From RH2-MAG17b sp050745265 (GTDB taxonomy: Bacteria > Acidobacteriota > Terriglobia > UBA7540): a stretch of 64,000 nt of DNA. The notes below the pieces were generated by a model, which saw only the letters and a program-made list of their open reading frames with translations, was not told the origin of the DNA and made no database searches. The translations under genes were made by a program, and so were the position numbers. The stretch spans positions 1-64,000 of the forward strand of contig JBOGKE010000174.1 of NCBI GenBank assembly GCA_050745265.1. The letters run 5' to 3'. Shown here piece by piece: positions 1 to 8,200 of this stretch; position 1 is the first letter of the stretch; each line of letters starts with the position of its first letter.

Positions 1-31
1 TCCCGCCCGTCCGTGGCGGACGTAACGATCC

Positions 32-1042
32 CTAATCCGGCGTGGGCTGCTCGATGTGATCGATGACGAGCACCGGGACCGGGCCCTTTGTTGGTTTGAG
101 CCGCAACCCGAGCTGCTGCTGAAGCGCAGTGAAGATCGAAGGACCAGACGAATCGGATTCAGCCTCGTTGCCCGACGTCTCCGGGCCATTTCCCGGGCCG
201 GCTGTTACCGCAGCGCCGCCGGGAGCCCCGCCCGGACCAGGACCTCCGCCCATAGGGGCGCGCGCGAATTGCGGCGTCCACTTCAGCGTGAAATCGTAGC
301 TTCCCTTCAGCCCAGTCTCGTCCACCACGATGCGGCCGCCGAGATCCCGCTGGCGGGAGAGCACATCCGCCAGGAAACTCATCGATGCCGCCGTCGCCGC
401 GAGATCACCGGGCCCCATCATTCGCATTCCGCGAGGTCCAGGAGGGTTGGAGCCGATCGGCCCGAAGGTCCCGAGCTTCGATTCAGTCATCTTCGGACCA
501 TTCTTCGCAATAATCAGCGCGTAGACTCGTAGTTGTTTCGTCGTGCGGCTCACCTTTAGCTTGAAACGGTCGGCGAGCAGCGATTGAACTGTCAGTCGGA
601 TTTGCTCCTGCCCCTGATCAAAAGGCATCTTCCGCAATTGTTGGACGAACGAGTCCTCTTCTTTCGCGTCAATGTCGAATTTTTCCGCGTCGACCCAGTT
701 CGGCGCTCCCTGGAGCTGGTCATTCGATTTAAGGTTGTAGGCAAAATTAATCAGCATTCGAGCCGGCACGCCCACCGCGTTTAGCCTGCTCGCAGACATC
801 CTAAAAAGGCGCATCCTGTCGCTCCCGGAGCGATCAGGCTTGATCGAGGCGACCTCGAACCTCGGCGCTTTGGTATTCCCCTGAGGCTGTGACGAATTGC
901 CAGGCATCGCGGCTTGGCTCTGTTCCCACCCGGGCCGACCCAGAGCCGGGCCAGCCTTGATCGGTACCGCGATCACAAGCCAGGCGGCAGCCAAGGCCGC
1001 CGCACCCAAAGTTACAAAGGTGGCCACCAGCGCATTTCTCAT
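32..1042 (-). CDS. TIGR03435 family protein (stand-alone copy)
   Basis: A 336-residue protein with an N-terminal hydrophobic segment (about residues 5-28), a low-complexity linker and one TIGR03435 domain (FEVASIKPD to the C-terminus). This family is expanded in Solibacter-type acidobacteria and its biochemical function is unknown; it is often encoded beside BlaI/BlaR1 regulators, as here. The C-terminal part (SGPSIFTALQQQLGLRLKPT onward) is almost identical to the end of the next gene upstream (1219-3246), so the two arose by duplication. The frame stays open upstream to 1222, but that extension is translated from a dispersed repeat. I chose the ATG at 1042 because it has GAGG seven bases upstream and is followed by the membrane segment. 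The Gly/Pro-rich stretch before the last 40 residues differs between the two copies. Confidence 0.88.
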   Translation of the reverse strand: MRNALVATFVTLGAAALAAAWLVIAVPIKAGPALGRPGWEQSQAAMPGNSSQPQGNTKAPRFEVASIKPDRSGSDRMRLFRMSASRLNAVGVPARMLINFAYNLKSNDQLQGAPNWVDAEKFDIDAKEEDSFVQQLRKMPFDQGQEQIRLTVQSLLADRFKLKVSRTTKQLRVYALIIAKNGPKMTESKLGTFGPIGSNPPGPRGMRMMGPGDLAATAASMSFLADVLSRQRDLGGRIVVDETGLKGSYDFTLKWTPQFARAPMGGGPGPGGAPGGAAVTAGPGNGPETSGNEAESDSSGPSIFTALQQQLGLRLKPTKGPVPVLVIDHIEQPTPD

Positions 1043-1117
1043 TACCGCACCTCGCCGTCCATTCTCTCGCAGAACTCGCGTCGCCTTACATTGAGCCTGC
1101 TCCGAAAATTTCGAACG

Positions 1118-1204
1118 ACACCCCTCGCCCGGCTCGCTCCGCTCGCCACCCGCTCCCCTGGGGAGAGGGTGCACGACGAAGGAGGGCGGGTGAGGGGTCA
1201 TTAT
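1118..1204. repeat. Dispersed repeat (CCCTCACCCGCCC type)
   Basis: This 87-bp intergenic block separates the two TIGR03435 genes. A clearly related block in the opposite orientation lies at 54484-54584 between nuoI and nuoJ, sharing GGCGAGCGGAGCGAGCCGGG and the flanking GAGAGGGT/ACCCGCCC words. A looser relative is at 44171-44250. The arms can pair to form a hairpin. Confidence 0.8.
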
Positions 1205-1218
1205 CAACAGCTTGGCAC

Positions 1219-3246
1219 TCAATCCGGCGTGGGCTGCTCGATGTGGTCGATGACGAGCACCGGGACCGGACCTTTGGTCGGTTTCAATCGAAGGCCAAGC
1301 TGCTGCTGAACGGCGGTGAAAATTGAAGGGCCGGAAGAATCAGGCGCCGCATCCGTGCCGGCGTTCGCAGATCCGTTTCCGGCTTCAGCCGGTCCCGGAC
1401 CTGCGCCAGGGCTTTCACCAGGGCCTCGGCCCATCGGCCCGCGCCCGAATTCCGGCATCCAATTCAACGTAAAGTCGTAGATTCCCTTAAGCCCGGTTTC
1501 ATCGACTACAACGCGACCGCCAAGCTCCGGTTGGCGCGACAGGACATCGGTCAGGAACGCCGTCGATACGGCGATGGCGTGAATCGCGCCTCTCCTCATC
1601 ATCACACCTCGAGGCGCGCGCGGCCCTGGAGGGTTTGCGCCGATTGGTCCTGGCGGCGGAAGCTTCGAAAGTGTCAGCTTCGGCCCGTTCTTCGCCACCA
1701 CCAGCGCGTAGACGGGCAAGTCTTTTGTTTCTTGGGTCACCTTCAGCTTGAAGCGATCGGCGAGCATCGATCGGACCATCAGCCTCACCTGAGCGCCCGC
1801 TTGGTCGAAGGGCATCGTCCGCATCTTTTGCGCAAATGCGTCCTCCTCTTTCGCGTTGATGTCGAATTTCTCGGAGTTGACCCAGCTTGGCGCGCCGACG
1901 ATCTGATCGTCGGACTTGAGATTGTACGCGAATTCGATCAGCATCCTGGCGACCGCGGTGGCGCTGAACCTGCCCGGCGTCGTCCCCAGGCTAAACTTGA
2001 TCGCCGCGGAATGATCGGGTTTGATCGAGACCACTTCGAATTTTGGTGCCGCGGTGTTTGCACCCTCCGTTTGGGAACCACTTTGCGACTGAAGCGTAAG
2101 GAGACTATTCGGATCCCGCGCGATGTTGTTACCCTCTGTTTGCGAGGGATCTCGCGACGGGTTCGCCTTTTGAGCGTTTCCGTTCGCCAATCCAAATCCG
2201 ATCGGCACGGCGATAGCGATGAATGCTGCAAACGCGAGCAGGAGCTTCCTGCGCGCGTCGAGCCGAAGAGCGGGGCGCTCGGTCATGATACGAACGATCC
2301 GCTTCTTGAGATCAGAGCCCGTAACTCCAGCGACACAAGCGACCGGCGACGCCACACAGAACTCGCACGCCTTGAGAACGCTTTCCGCATAGACCCGCGG
2401 TTCGTTGCCGACGGCGATGGCCGCCTCATCGCAGGCGCGCTCGCGTTCGTCAACCATCCGTGCGCCAAGCCACCAGACCAGCGGATGAAACCAGAAGATC
2501 GCTTCGACCAGCATGTGCAGTGCGGCCGCGAGATTATCCCGGCGCCGCACGTGCCACAATTCATGAGCAAGAATCGCGCGCAAGTGAGCGTCGTCGAGCC
2601 TCCCGGAGATTCCGTCTGGCCACACCAAAACAGGTTGGAAAATGCCGAAAACTCCCGGCTCGAGAGAAGCGCGGGACAGGCGGATCGCGAGCGGCTTCCT
2701 CATCCCTGCAGCACGCTCCAGGCGTCGGAGCGCTTCCACTTCGCGGCCCTCGCCGAGCGGGATTGCATCGGCGCAGATTCGGGAGATCCGCCGCCAGCGC
2801 ACGAGCCAGAGGAACAATACCAGTACGAATCCGCACAGCCACACCGCAATGAGAATCGCTGGAAGCAGATGGATGAACGAGTAGCGCGGACCTGCGTTGT
2901 TCAGGTCCGCGGCTGTTTGGATGGGGGCGGCGAAAAGGCCGCGGACCTCGAATGCGGAGGTCCGCGCAAGCTCCCCGATGGCAGCATAGACTCCCGTGCG
3001 GGGCGCAAGTTGCACCGCTGCTCTCGGAATCGCCAAATAGCTGCCCATTGCGATTAGCAGCGAGAAAGGAACGAGAAACTTCAACGAAGCCGCGAGCCAA
3101 AGCCAGTACCGCGCTCGCGCGTGGCTCTTGCGCAGAGCCAGAACCAAGAGTCCCGCGACGCCCGCGAAGAGCGTCGATTGCCACAAATGACTCACTGCCG
3201 CGGGTCCAATGACGGTCCAAATCTCAGACAAGCATTTCGGCAACAT
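1219..3246 (-). CDS. BlaR1-type M56 metalloprotease sensor fused to a TIGR03435 domain
   Basis: A 675-residue membrane protein. The N-terminal half is a BlaR1/MecR1 peptidase M56: several membrane helices in the first 150 residues, the zinc motif HELWH at 228-232, and the downstream acidic zinc-ligand region ERERACDEAA. A further helix at about 350-370 leads to an extracytoplasmic TIGR03435 domain (about 415-675) where BlaR1 would carry its penicillin-binding sensor. In the BlaR family a signal outside the cell activates the protease, which leads to cleavage of the BlaI repressor; by inference TIGR03435 is the sensor here. ATG 3246 is preceded by GGAAGGGAAG; the frame upstream of it is repeat-derived. 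Residues about 94-122 are encoded by a dispersed repeat (see 2881-2968). The partner blaI is encoded 188 bases upstream. Confidence 0.9.
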   Translation of the reverse strand: MLPKCLSEIWTVIGPAAVSHLWQSTLFAGVAGLLVLALRKSHARARYWLWLAASLKFLVPFSLLIAMGSYLAIPRAAVQLAPRTGVYAAIGELARTSAFEVRGLFAAPIQTAADLNNAGPRYSFIHLLPAILIAVWLCGFVLVLFLWLVRWRRISRICADAIPLGEGREVEALRRLERAAGMRKPLAIRLSRASLEPGVFGIFQPVLVWPDGISGRLDDAHLRAILAHELWHVRRRDNLAAALHMLVEAIFWFHPLVWWLGARMVDERERACDEAAIAVGNEPRVYAESVLKACEFCVASPVACVAGVTGSDLKKRIVRIMTERPALRLDARRKLLLAFAAFIAIAVPIGFGLANGNAQKANPSRDPSQTEGNNIARDPNSLLTLQSQSGSQTEGANTAAPKFEVVSIKPDHSAAIKFSLGTTPGRFSATAVARMLIEFAYNLKSDDQIVGAPSWVNSEKFDINAKEEDAFAQKMRTMPFDQAGAQVRLMVRSMLADRFKLKVTQETKDLPVYALVVAKNGPKLTLSKLPPPGPIGANPPGPRAPRGVMMRRGAIHAIAVSTAFLTDVLSRQPELGGRVVVDETGLKGIYDFTLNWMPEFGRGPMGRGPGESPGAGPGPAEAGNGSANAGTDAAPDSSGPSIFTAVQQQLGLRLKPTKGPVPVLVIDHIEQPTPD
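2881..2968 (-). repeat. Dispersed palindromic repeat inserted in frame in the blaR1-like gene
   Basis: The stretch encodes SAFEVRG...AADLNNAGPRY. An intergenic copy at 57559-57686 (between nuoL and nuoM) would read SAFEVCG...AADLKNAGPRY. At the DNA level, 2881-2913 on the minus strand matches 57613-57645 on the plus strand at 32 of 33 positions. Both copies hold GCGGACCT/AGGTCCGC inverted arms. The insert sits in the loop between membrane helices and keeps the frame open. Confidence 0.85.
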
Positions 3247-3290
3247 GATCGCTTCCCTTCCTGTCCCGGCTTGATTACTAGGAAACTGTC

Positions 3291-3376
3291 GGGTGGCGCA
3301 GATATCGCGCTGATTGCGATGTCTGCGATGCTCGCCATCCGCATACATGGGAAACAGCGCCGTGTATGCGCCACCC
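3291..3376. repeat. Dispersed repeat bounded by GGGTGGCGCA / TGCGCCACCC
   Basis: An 86-bp element with inverted ends lying just upstream of the blaR1-like gene. Related elements with the same ends are at 57559-57686 and 59262-59373, the latter partly inside the end of nuoM. The interior of all three carries palindromic words around GATGTCTGCG. Confidence 0.8.
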
Positions 3377-3434
3377 AACGAAACGTTTATCTAATCCGTC
3401 AGACACGCCGCAGACTTTGAGAAACAAGTCTGCG

Positions 3435-3809
3435 CTACTTGTTGTCGAGCTCGCGCAGCGCGCGTTCGGCTTCTTTGATGTCGCTCAGCGTCAGTTTGCC
3501 CGATTCGATCAGGCGCGCCATCACGGGTTGCGTCCGCCCGCCGAACAACGCCAGAAAATCGTCGATCAGCCGCCGCTGCGCCGCCTGGCGGGAGACCGCC
3601 GCCTCAAAAATGTGAAAATTCCCGACCTTCTTGACCCGCCGCACAGCCTTCTTCGCCTCCAGACGATAGACGGTGGTCTGGACGGTCGTGTAAGCAGGCC
3701 GGTCCCTCTCGGGAAAGGTTTCCTGAATCTCGCGGATGGAGCACGCGCCGCGCGTCCAAAGCGCCTCCATGATCTGTAGCTCGAGCTTCGCCAGTTTAGG
3801 TTCGGCCAC
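3435..3809 (-). CDS. blaI: BlaI/MecI/CopY family transcriptional repressor
   Basis: A 124-residue protein of standard BlaI length. The N-terminal winged helix runs from LAKLELQIMEALW through TVQTTVYRLEAKKAV, and the C-terminal part (SRQAAQRRLIDDFLALFGG) is the dimerisation/protease-cleavage region. In the family it represses the bla operon until the BlaR1 metalloprotease triggers its cleavage. The start is GTG, supported by AGGAG six bases upstream. The likely co-regulated genes are the blaR1-TIGR03435 fusion and perhaps the stand-alone TIGR03435 gene downstream on the same strand. A dyad operator lies 27 bases upstream of the start. Confidence 0.93.
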   Translation of the reverse strand: MAEPKLAKLELQIMEALWTRGACSIREIQETFPERDRPAYTTVQTTVYRLEAKKAVRRVKKVGNFHIFEAAVSRQAAQRRLIDDFLALFGGRTQPVMARLIESGKLTLSDIKEAERALRELDNK

Positions 3810-3836
3810 TCTTTTCTCCTATGTACGTTTGTAACG

Positions 3837-3851
3837 CTACTACAGCAGTAG
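3837..3851. promoter_or_regulatory. Probable BlaI operator
   Basis: CTACTACAGCAGTAG is an imperfect dyad with 5-bp perfect arms CTACT/AGTAG. It lies 28-42 bases upstream of the blaI start, where BlaI-family repressors usually bind for autoregulation. The ACTACA core resembles known BlaI/MecI boxes. The assignment rests on position and symmetry only. Confidence 0.55.
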
Positions 3852-3904
3852 GTGAGTGTCAAGAGATTTTTAAAGCTCTTGCTCTGCGCATCGCACGCAG
3901 ACCT

Positions 3905-3955
3905 CACACGGCGAGATTCTTCGTCGCTTCGCTCCTCAGAATGACATTTCGCGAG
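3905..3955. repeat. Dispersed repeat (GATTCTTCGTCGC...CAGAATGAC type)
   Basis: This short stretch between blaI and the FAD reductase belongs to the commonest repeat family of the window (a palindrome around ATTCTGAG..GAAGAATC). Other members are at about 13178-13372, 27066-27155, 29040-29100, 29278-29312, 32098-32206, 32596-32622 and 60899-60932. Confidence 0.7.
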
Positions 3956-4008
3956 GGTTGCGGCTGTTAGGCCGCGCTGCGCTACCGGGCGCGCGCCCGC
4001 TGCTCAAG

Positions 4009-5184
4009 CTAGGACACGGGCAAGCGGCCTTTGAGGTCGGAGGGTTGGAACGGTCCTGCTTCTTCGATGAGGCTGCGAGCGTAATCCACTTGTCCCCACG
4101 TATTCCAGAGCAGCACTCCGCGAACGCGTCCGTGCTCCAGGTAGTAGACCACGCCTTCGCGAAACGGCGTCTTCCAGTCCGCAAACGTTTGGAGGCGCGA
4201 ATCGAGGTCGCCCACGGCTTCAAAGCCGAGATCGAACAAGTCGGAATAGAAGAAGGGCAGGTAATGGTACGCTGTGGGTCGTCCTGCCATGGATTCGCCC
4301 GCGGCGCGGCCCATTGAGTTTGCGGCGTCTTCGTGCTCGACGCGCATCCGCTTTCCCAGAGCGGGATTGAAGAACTCTGCCACGTCGCCCGCGGCGTAAA
4401 CATCCGCATGACGGGTCTGCAATCGCTCGTTCACTACAATGCCGTTGTTGATTTGCAGACCGGCCGCCCGCGCCGGCTCCACGTTCGGGCGGATGCCGAT
4501 GCCCGCCACAATCGCATCGACTTCAATCGAGCGCCCGCCGGCGGTGTTGAGAACGAAACCCCCGCCGCGGCGCTCAACACCCGCGACGGTTTCGCCCGCC
4601 GCGACTTCTGCTCCCTTATCGCGGTAGAAGCTATTTAGGAACTGCGACAGATCATGGGGAAAAATGCGCTGACCGAGGCCCTCCTGCGGGAACAGCAGAG
4701 TGACCTTCCGCCCGTTCATGGCGAGCGCGGCAGCCACTTCCCAGCCGATGAAACCGCCGCCGATCACTGCGAACCGCTCCTTGTCGGCGGCGAGCGCGCG
4801 AAGGCGCTGGTAATCGTCAAAGGTGCGGTAATAGATGATGTCATCGCCGCCAAAAGGCAGCGTATTCACAATGCCTCCGGTCGCAATCAGCAGCTTTTCG
4901 AAGGTGTAGTTGGTCCCCTGGTCGTCGACGGCGCTCTTTTTCTTGAGGTCAAGCGCGGTCACGCGTCTTCCGAGGACGAGCTCCACGTCGGGCTCGGCTG
5001 GTTTGCGCCAGATGGTCTCCTCGGCATCGCCCTTCCAAAGGCCCTTGGAGAGCGGCGGTCGGTTGTACGGCGGATGCATCTCGGCGCCGATCATGGTTAC
5101 CTCTCCGCTTTTATCGTTTTCGCGAATCGCCTGCAGCGCGGAATCGGCGGTCATGCCGCCGCCGATGATCAGGTATTTCGGCAT
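4009..5184 (-). CDS. FAD/NAD(P)-binding oxidoreductase, ferredoxin-reductase/AIF-like
   Basis: A 391-residue class-I-type flavoprotein reductase. The FAD Rossmann motif IIGGGMTADSAL is at the N-terminus, the NAD(P) motif VIGGGFIGWEVAAALAMNG is near residue 145, and the second FAD motif YAAGDVAEF is near residue 265. The C-terminal dimerisation domain (residues 310-391) is of the AIF/rubredoxin-reductase type. Such enzymes pass electrons from NAD(P)H to a ferredoxin, rubredoxin or quinone; no obvious partner is encoded nearby, so the substrate is unknown. ATG 5184 has GGAG nine bases upstream. The gene looks monocistronic: 79 bases separate it from the end of the next gene upstream. Confidence 0.9.
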   Translation of the reverse strand: MPKYLIIGGGMTADSALQAIRENDKSGEVTMIGAEMHPPYNRPPLSKGLWKGDAEETIWRKPAEPDVELVLGRRVTALDLKKKSAVDDQGTNYTFEKLLIATGGIVNTLPFGGDDIIYYRTFDDYQRLRALAADKERFAVIGGGFIGWEVAAALAMNGRKVTLLFPQEGLGQRIFPHDLSQFLNSFYRDKGAEVAAGETVAGVERRGGGFVLNTAGGRSIEVDAIVAGIGIRPNVEPARAAGLQINNGIVVNERLQTRHADVYAAGDVAEFFNPALGKRMRVEHEDAANSMGRAAGESMAGRPTAYHYLPFFYSDLFDLGFEAVGDLDSRLQTFADWKTPFREGVVYYLEHGRVRGVLLWNTWGQVDYARSLIEEAGPFQPSDLKGRLPVS

Positions 5185-5263
5185 GGGGAACTCCTTGGGT
5201 TAGCACGGTAAGGCGGTCGAGAGCGCCCGCCGACTCATTATCTTAACACTGCGCCAATCCGCG

Positions 5264-8200
5264 CTACTTGCCGTCGAGCGCCTGCAAATATTTTTCCGCC
5301 AGCGGATGATTCGGAACCTGTCTCAGCAAGGCTCTCAGGACGTCCCGGGCTTTAGCGCGCTCGCCTAACTTTACGTCCACTCTCGCGAGGTTCAGGTATG
5401 CCTGATCGAATGTGGGCGCCCTTTGGATGCATTCTGAAAACGTTTTGCGGGCTCGCTCCATCTGCCCGGTGAGAGCGTAGACGACGCCCAGATTATCGAG
5501 AGCCTGCGGATTATCCGGCTGGAGCTCGAGCGTCTTCTCGAGGTACGCTTGCGCGCTCTGATTACGGCCCGCGCCGGCAAAAACCATTGCCAGCTTGTAA
5601 TTCAACGTGGGATCGTCCGGCCGGCGCTTCAAGGCGATCTGAAGAAGCTGCTGCGCGTCCTCGGTGCGGCCTTGAGTTCGGTAAAGGTCGGCGAGGTTGC
5701 CGAGGGCGAGGACGTTTAGCGGATCGAGCTTCAAAGCTTGCTGGAAATACTGTTCGGCCTGCTGCGGCCGCGCTCGATGGATGGAGGTCACGCCCAGGTT
5801 GTTATACGCCATGAGATCGTCCGGCTTCAATTGAACGGCCTGAAGCAAGCGTTGTTCGGCCAAATCCCACTTCTGCTCGCGCATGTACAGAGTGCCCAGA
5901 TCGTAGTACGCGTCAGCGGATTGCGGCTCGTTGCGGATCGCGAGCAGCAGCGCCGTTTCCGCCGCCCGCGCATAACCGTGCTCCGCGAACGCGACGCCGT
6001 AGGTGAAGTAATTCCGTGCGAACGGACCTCCGTAATATTGGCCCGGAAATGGCAGCGCGCGCCTTTGCCGCTCTGCCGCCGTTCGCGGCATGTGGCGGAG
6101 ATCGTCCGTAACATTCGCCGCCCGAATGGGTCCTCGGTAGATTTTGACGATCATCCCTTGCTCATCCAGCAGGAATGAGGTGGGAATCTCGATATCGCGG
6201 CGGCGGTCGAACGTATAGCGATAAAGCAGATTGTAAACCGCCGCCGTACCGCCCGCGGCGAGCAGGACGGGGAAGCGCCACCCGCTGCGGCGCGCGAGCG
6301 ATGCCAAGCGCCGCGTATCTGGGGCTTCGTCCACGTTCAGCGGGAGCGCCTGGAGGCCCGTTGGGCGCCAAGCCGCCTCGCGCCGCGTCAATGCGGTGAG
6401 CGAGTCCATTGAGGCGGGAGAATTTGACGCCCAGAAGTTGAGGAGCGCGGGTCGCCCTTGATAGCTCCTCAGATTGTGCAACTTTCCCGAGAGGTCTGTG
6501 AGCTCGAACCCGGGCGCCTCGATGGGGGCGATCAGCCACGTCTCGAAATTATGCGGGAGCTCTTCAGGTGCGGCTGTCGCGGTGATCGGGGCCTGCCCCG
6601 ACGCGGGAAGGGACGGGCGAATCGCTGGCGGAACCGTAGCGACGATTTGTGATCGCCGCATTTCCGGTCGAACTAGATCTGCGTTCCCGCTCTTGCCGCG
6701 CCGCGTGTACGGAGTGGCGAGAAAATGCGCAGCGCCTTCCTCAATCGTAAGGCAATGCCCGGGCGGCGCGTTCTCGAATTGCTGCGTCTTCCCGTTCGGC
6801 CAGCGCACGGTGACGCTGACCGGCTGCTTCGAATCGCCAAGGCCGAAAAAAATTTGCTTGCTGTGCTGGGCAAGAAAGCCGGACCCGGCCTGAACGAATT
6901 TCGTCTGACGTCGCCCGGCGCTGTAGATCGTGATCGACGCGCCGATGGCGTCGCGATTCGTCTCCCGCCCTGTGAGCTTGATCGAGATCGAATGGCCCAG
7001 CCCCGGAGTGACGTTGCGGAAAATGCGAACCTGCGGGCCCGTCCGGTTCTTGACGATCAGCTCCTGCCGGCCGTCGTTGTCGATATCGGCCAGGGCGAAG
7101 GAGCGGCTGTCATCGATGCAGTCGAGCCCCGCCGCGCCTGACACGTCCGAAAAAGTTCCGTCGCGATGGTTCGCGTAAAGTACGTTGCGCTGGCGCCCGC
7201 TCCAGGAGCCGTCTGCCCGAATCAGCTCGTTGATCGCGTTCCATCCCTCTTCGTAGGCGGCTGCGGGCTGATCCCCTGCGGGCGATTGCGCCACCACGCG
7301 CCGCCAAAAAAAGCTGGAAAGGTCCTCCTCCTTCGGGCCGCTGATCATGCCAGTGGCGATGTAAATATCAGGGTATCCGTCGTGGTCGAAGTCCCAGGCA
7401 TCGCTCGACCACGCCCAGCGGCCCATTGAAGTTTCCGAGGGCGCGCTCTCGTCCGTGAACGCTCCGCGCGCGTCGTTGCGGAACAGAGAGTTTCCCATGG
7501 AATGCTTGCGGTAAAGTTCTCGCACGGCCCGCGGGGCGTCCTCCATGAAACTCGTGAGACCAGTCAGACGCAAGCCGGCGGCGCTCCACATATCGGCCAC
7601 GTAGAGGTCCTGCCAACTGTCGTTGTCGTAATCCAGCCAGCAGACGCTCATGCCCGCGCCCGTGTCGAGCACTCCGGCCTCGGTGGCGCGGTCGGTGAAC
7701 GTTCCGTCGCCGTTGTTATGGTAGAGGTTCTTCTGCCCGAAATCGTTGGCGACGTAAAGGTCGGGCCAGCCGTCCTGATCGTAATCGCACCAGCCGCAGG
7801 CGAAGCTGAAGCGGTGATTGTTCCGATCCAGCCGGGCAGCGCGGGTGACGTCCGCGAACGTTCCGTCGCGGTTGTTGCGAAAGAGAAAGTTGGGAGGGCC
7901 GTTTTCCGCGTTGTAGTACGGCGCCGGGTAGCGGTACCGATCGGGTCCCTGATAGTAGGAGTAGAGACAGAAATAGACATCGAGCCAGCCGTCGCGGTCA
8001 TAATCCGCGATCGCCGCTCCCGTGAACGAGCCTTGCGGATTGCCAGCGAAGCGGAAGGCGTCTGGCTTGAGGCGGAACGTGTCGCCGCCCTGGTTGAGGA
8101 AAAGCAGCGGGCCGGTTCCGCGTACGACGATCAGGTCCTGGCGCCCGTCGTTGTCGACGTCGGCAAACAGGGCCCCAGGGCTGCTGTCGAGGACGCCCAC

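Noticed and set aside
1531..3057. Plus-strand open frame (508 codons) opposite the BlaR1-TIGR03435 gene
   Set aside because: No recognisable family, and the minus strand holds HELWH and TIGR03435 motifs.
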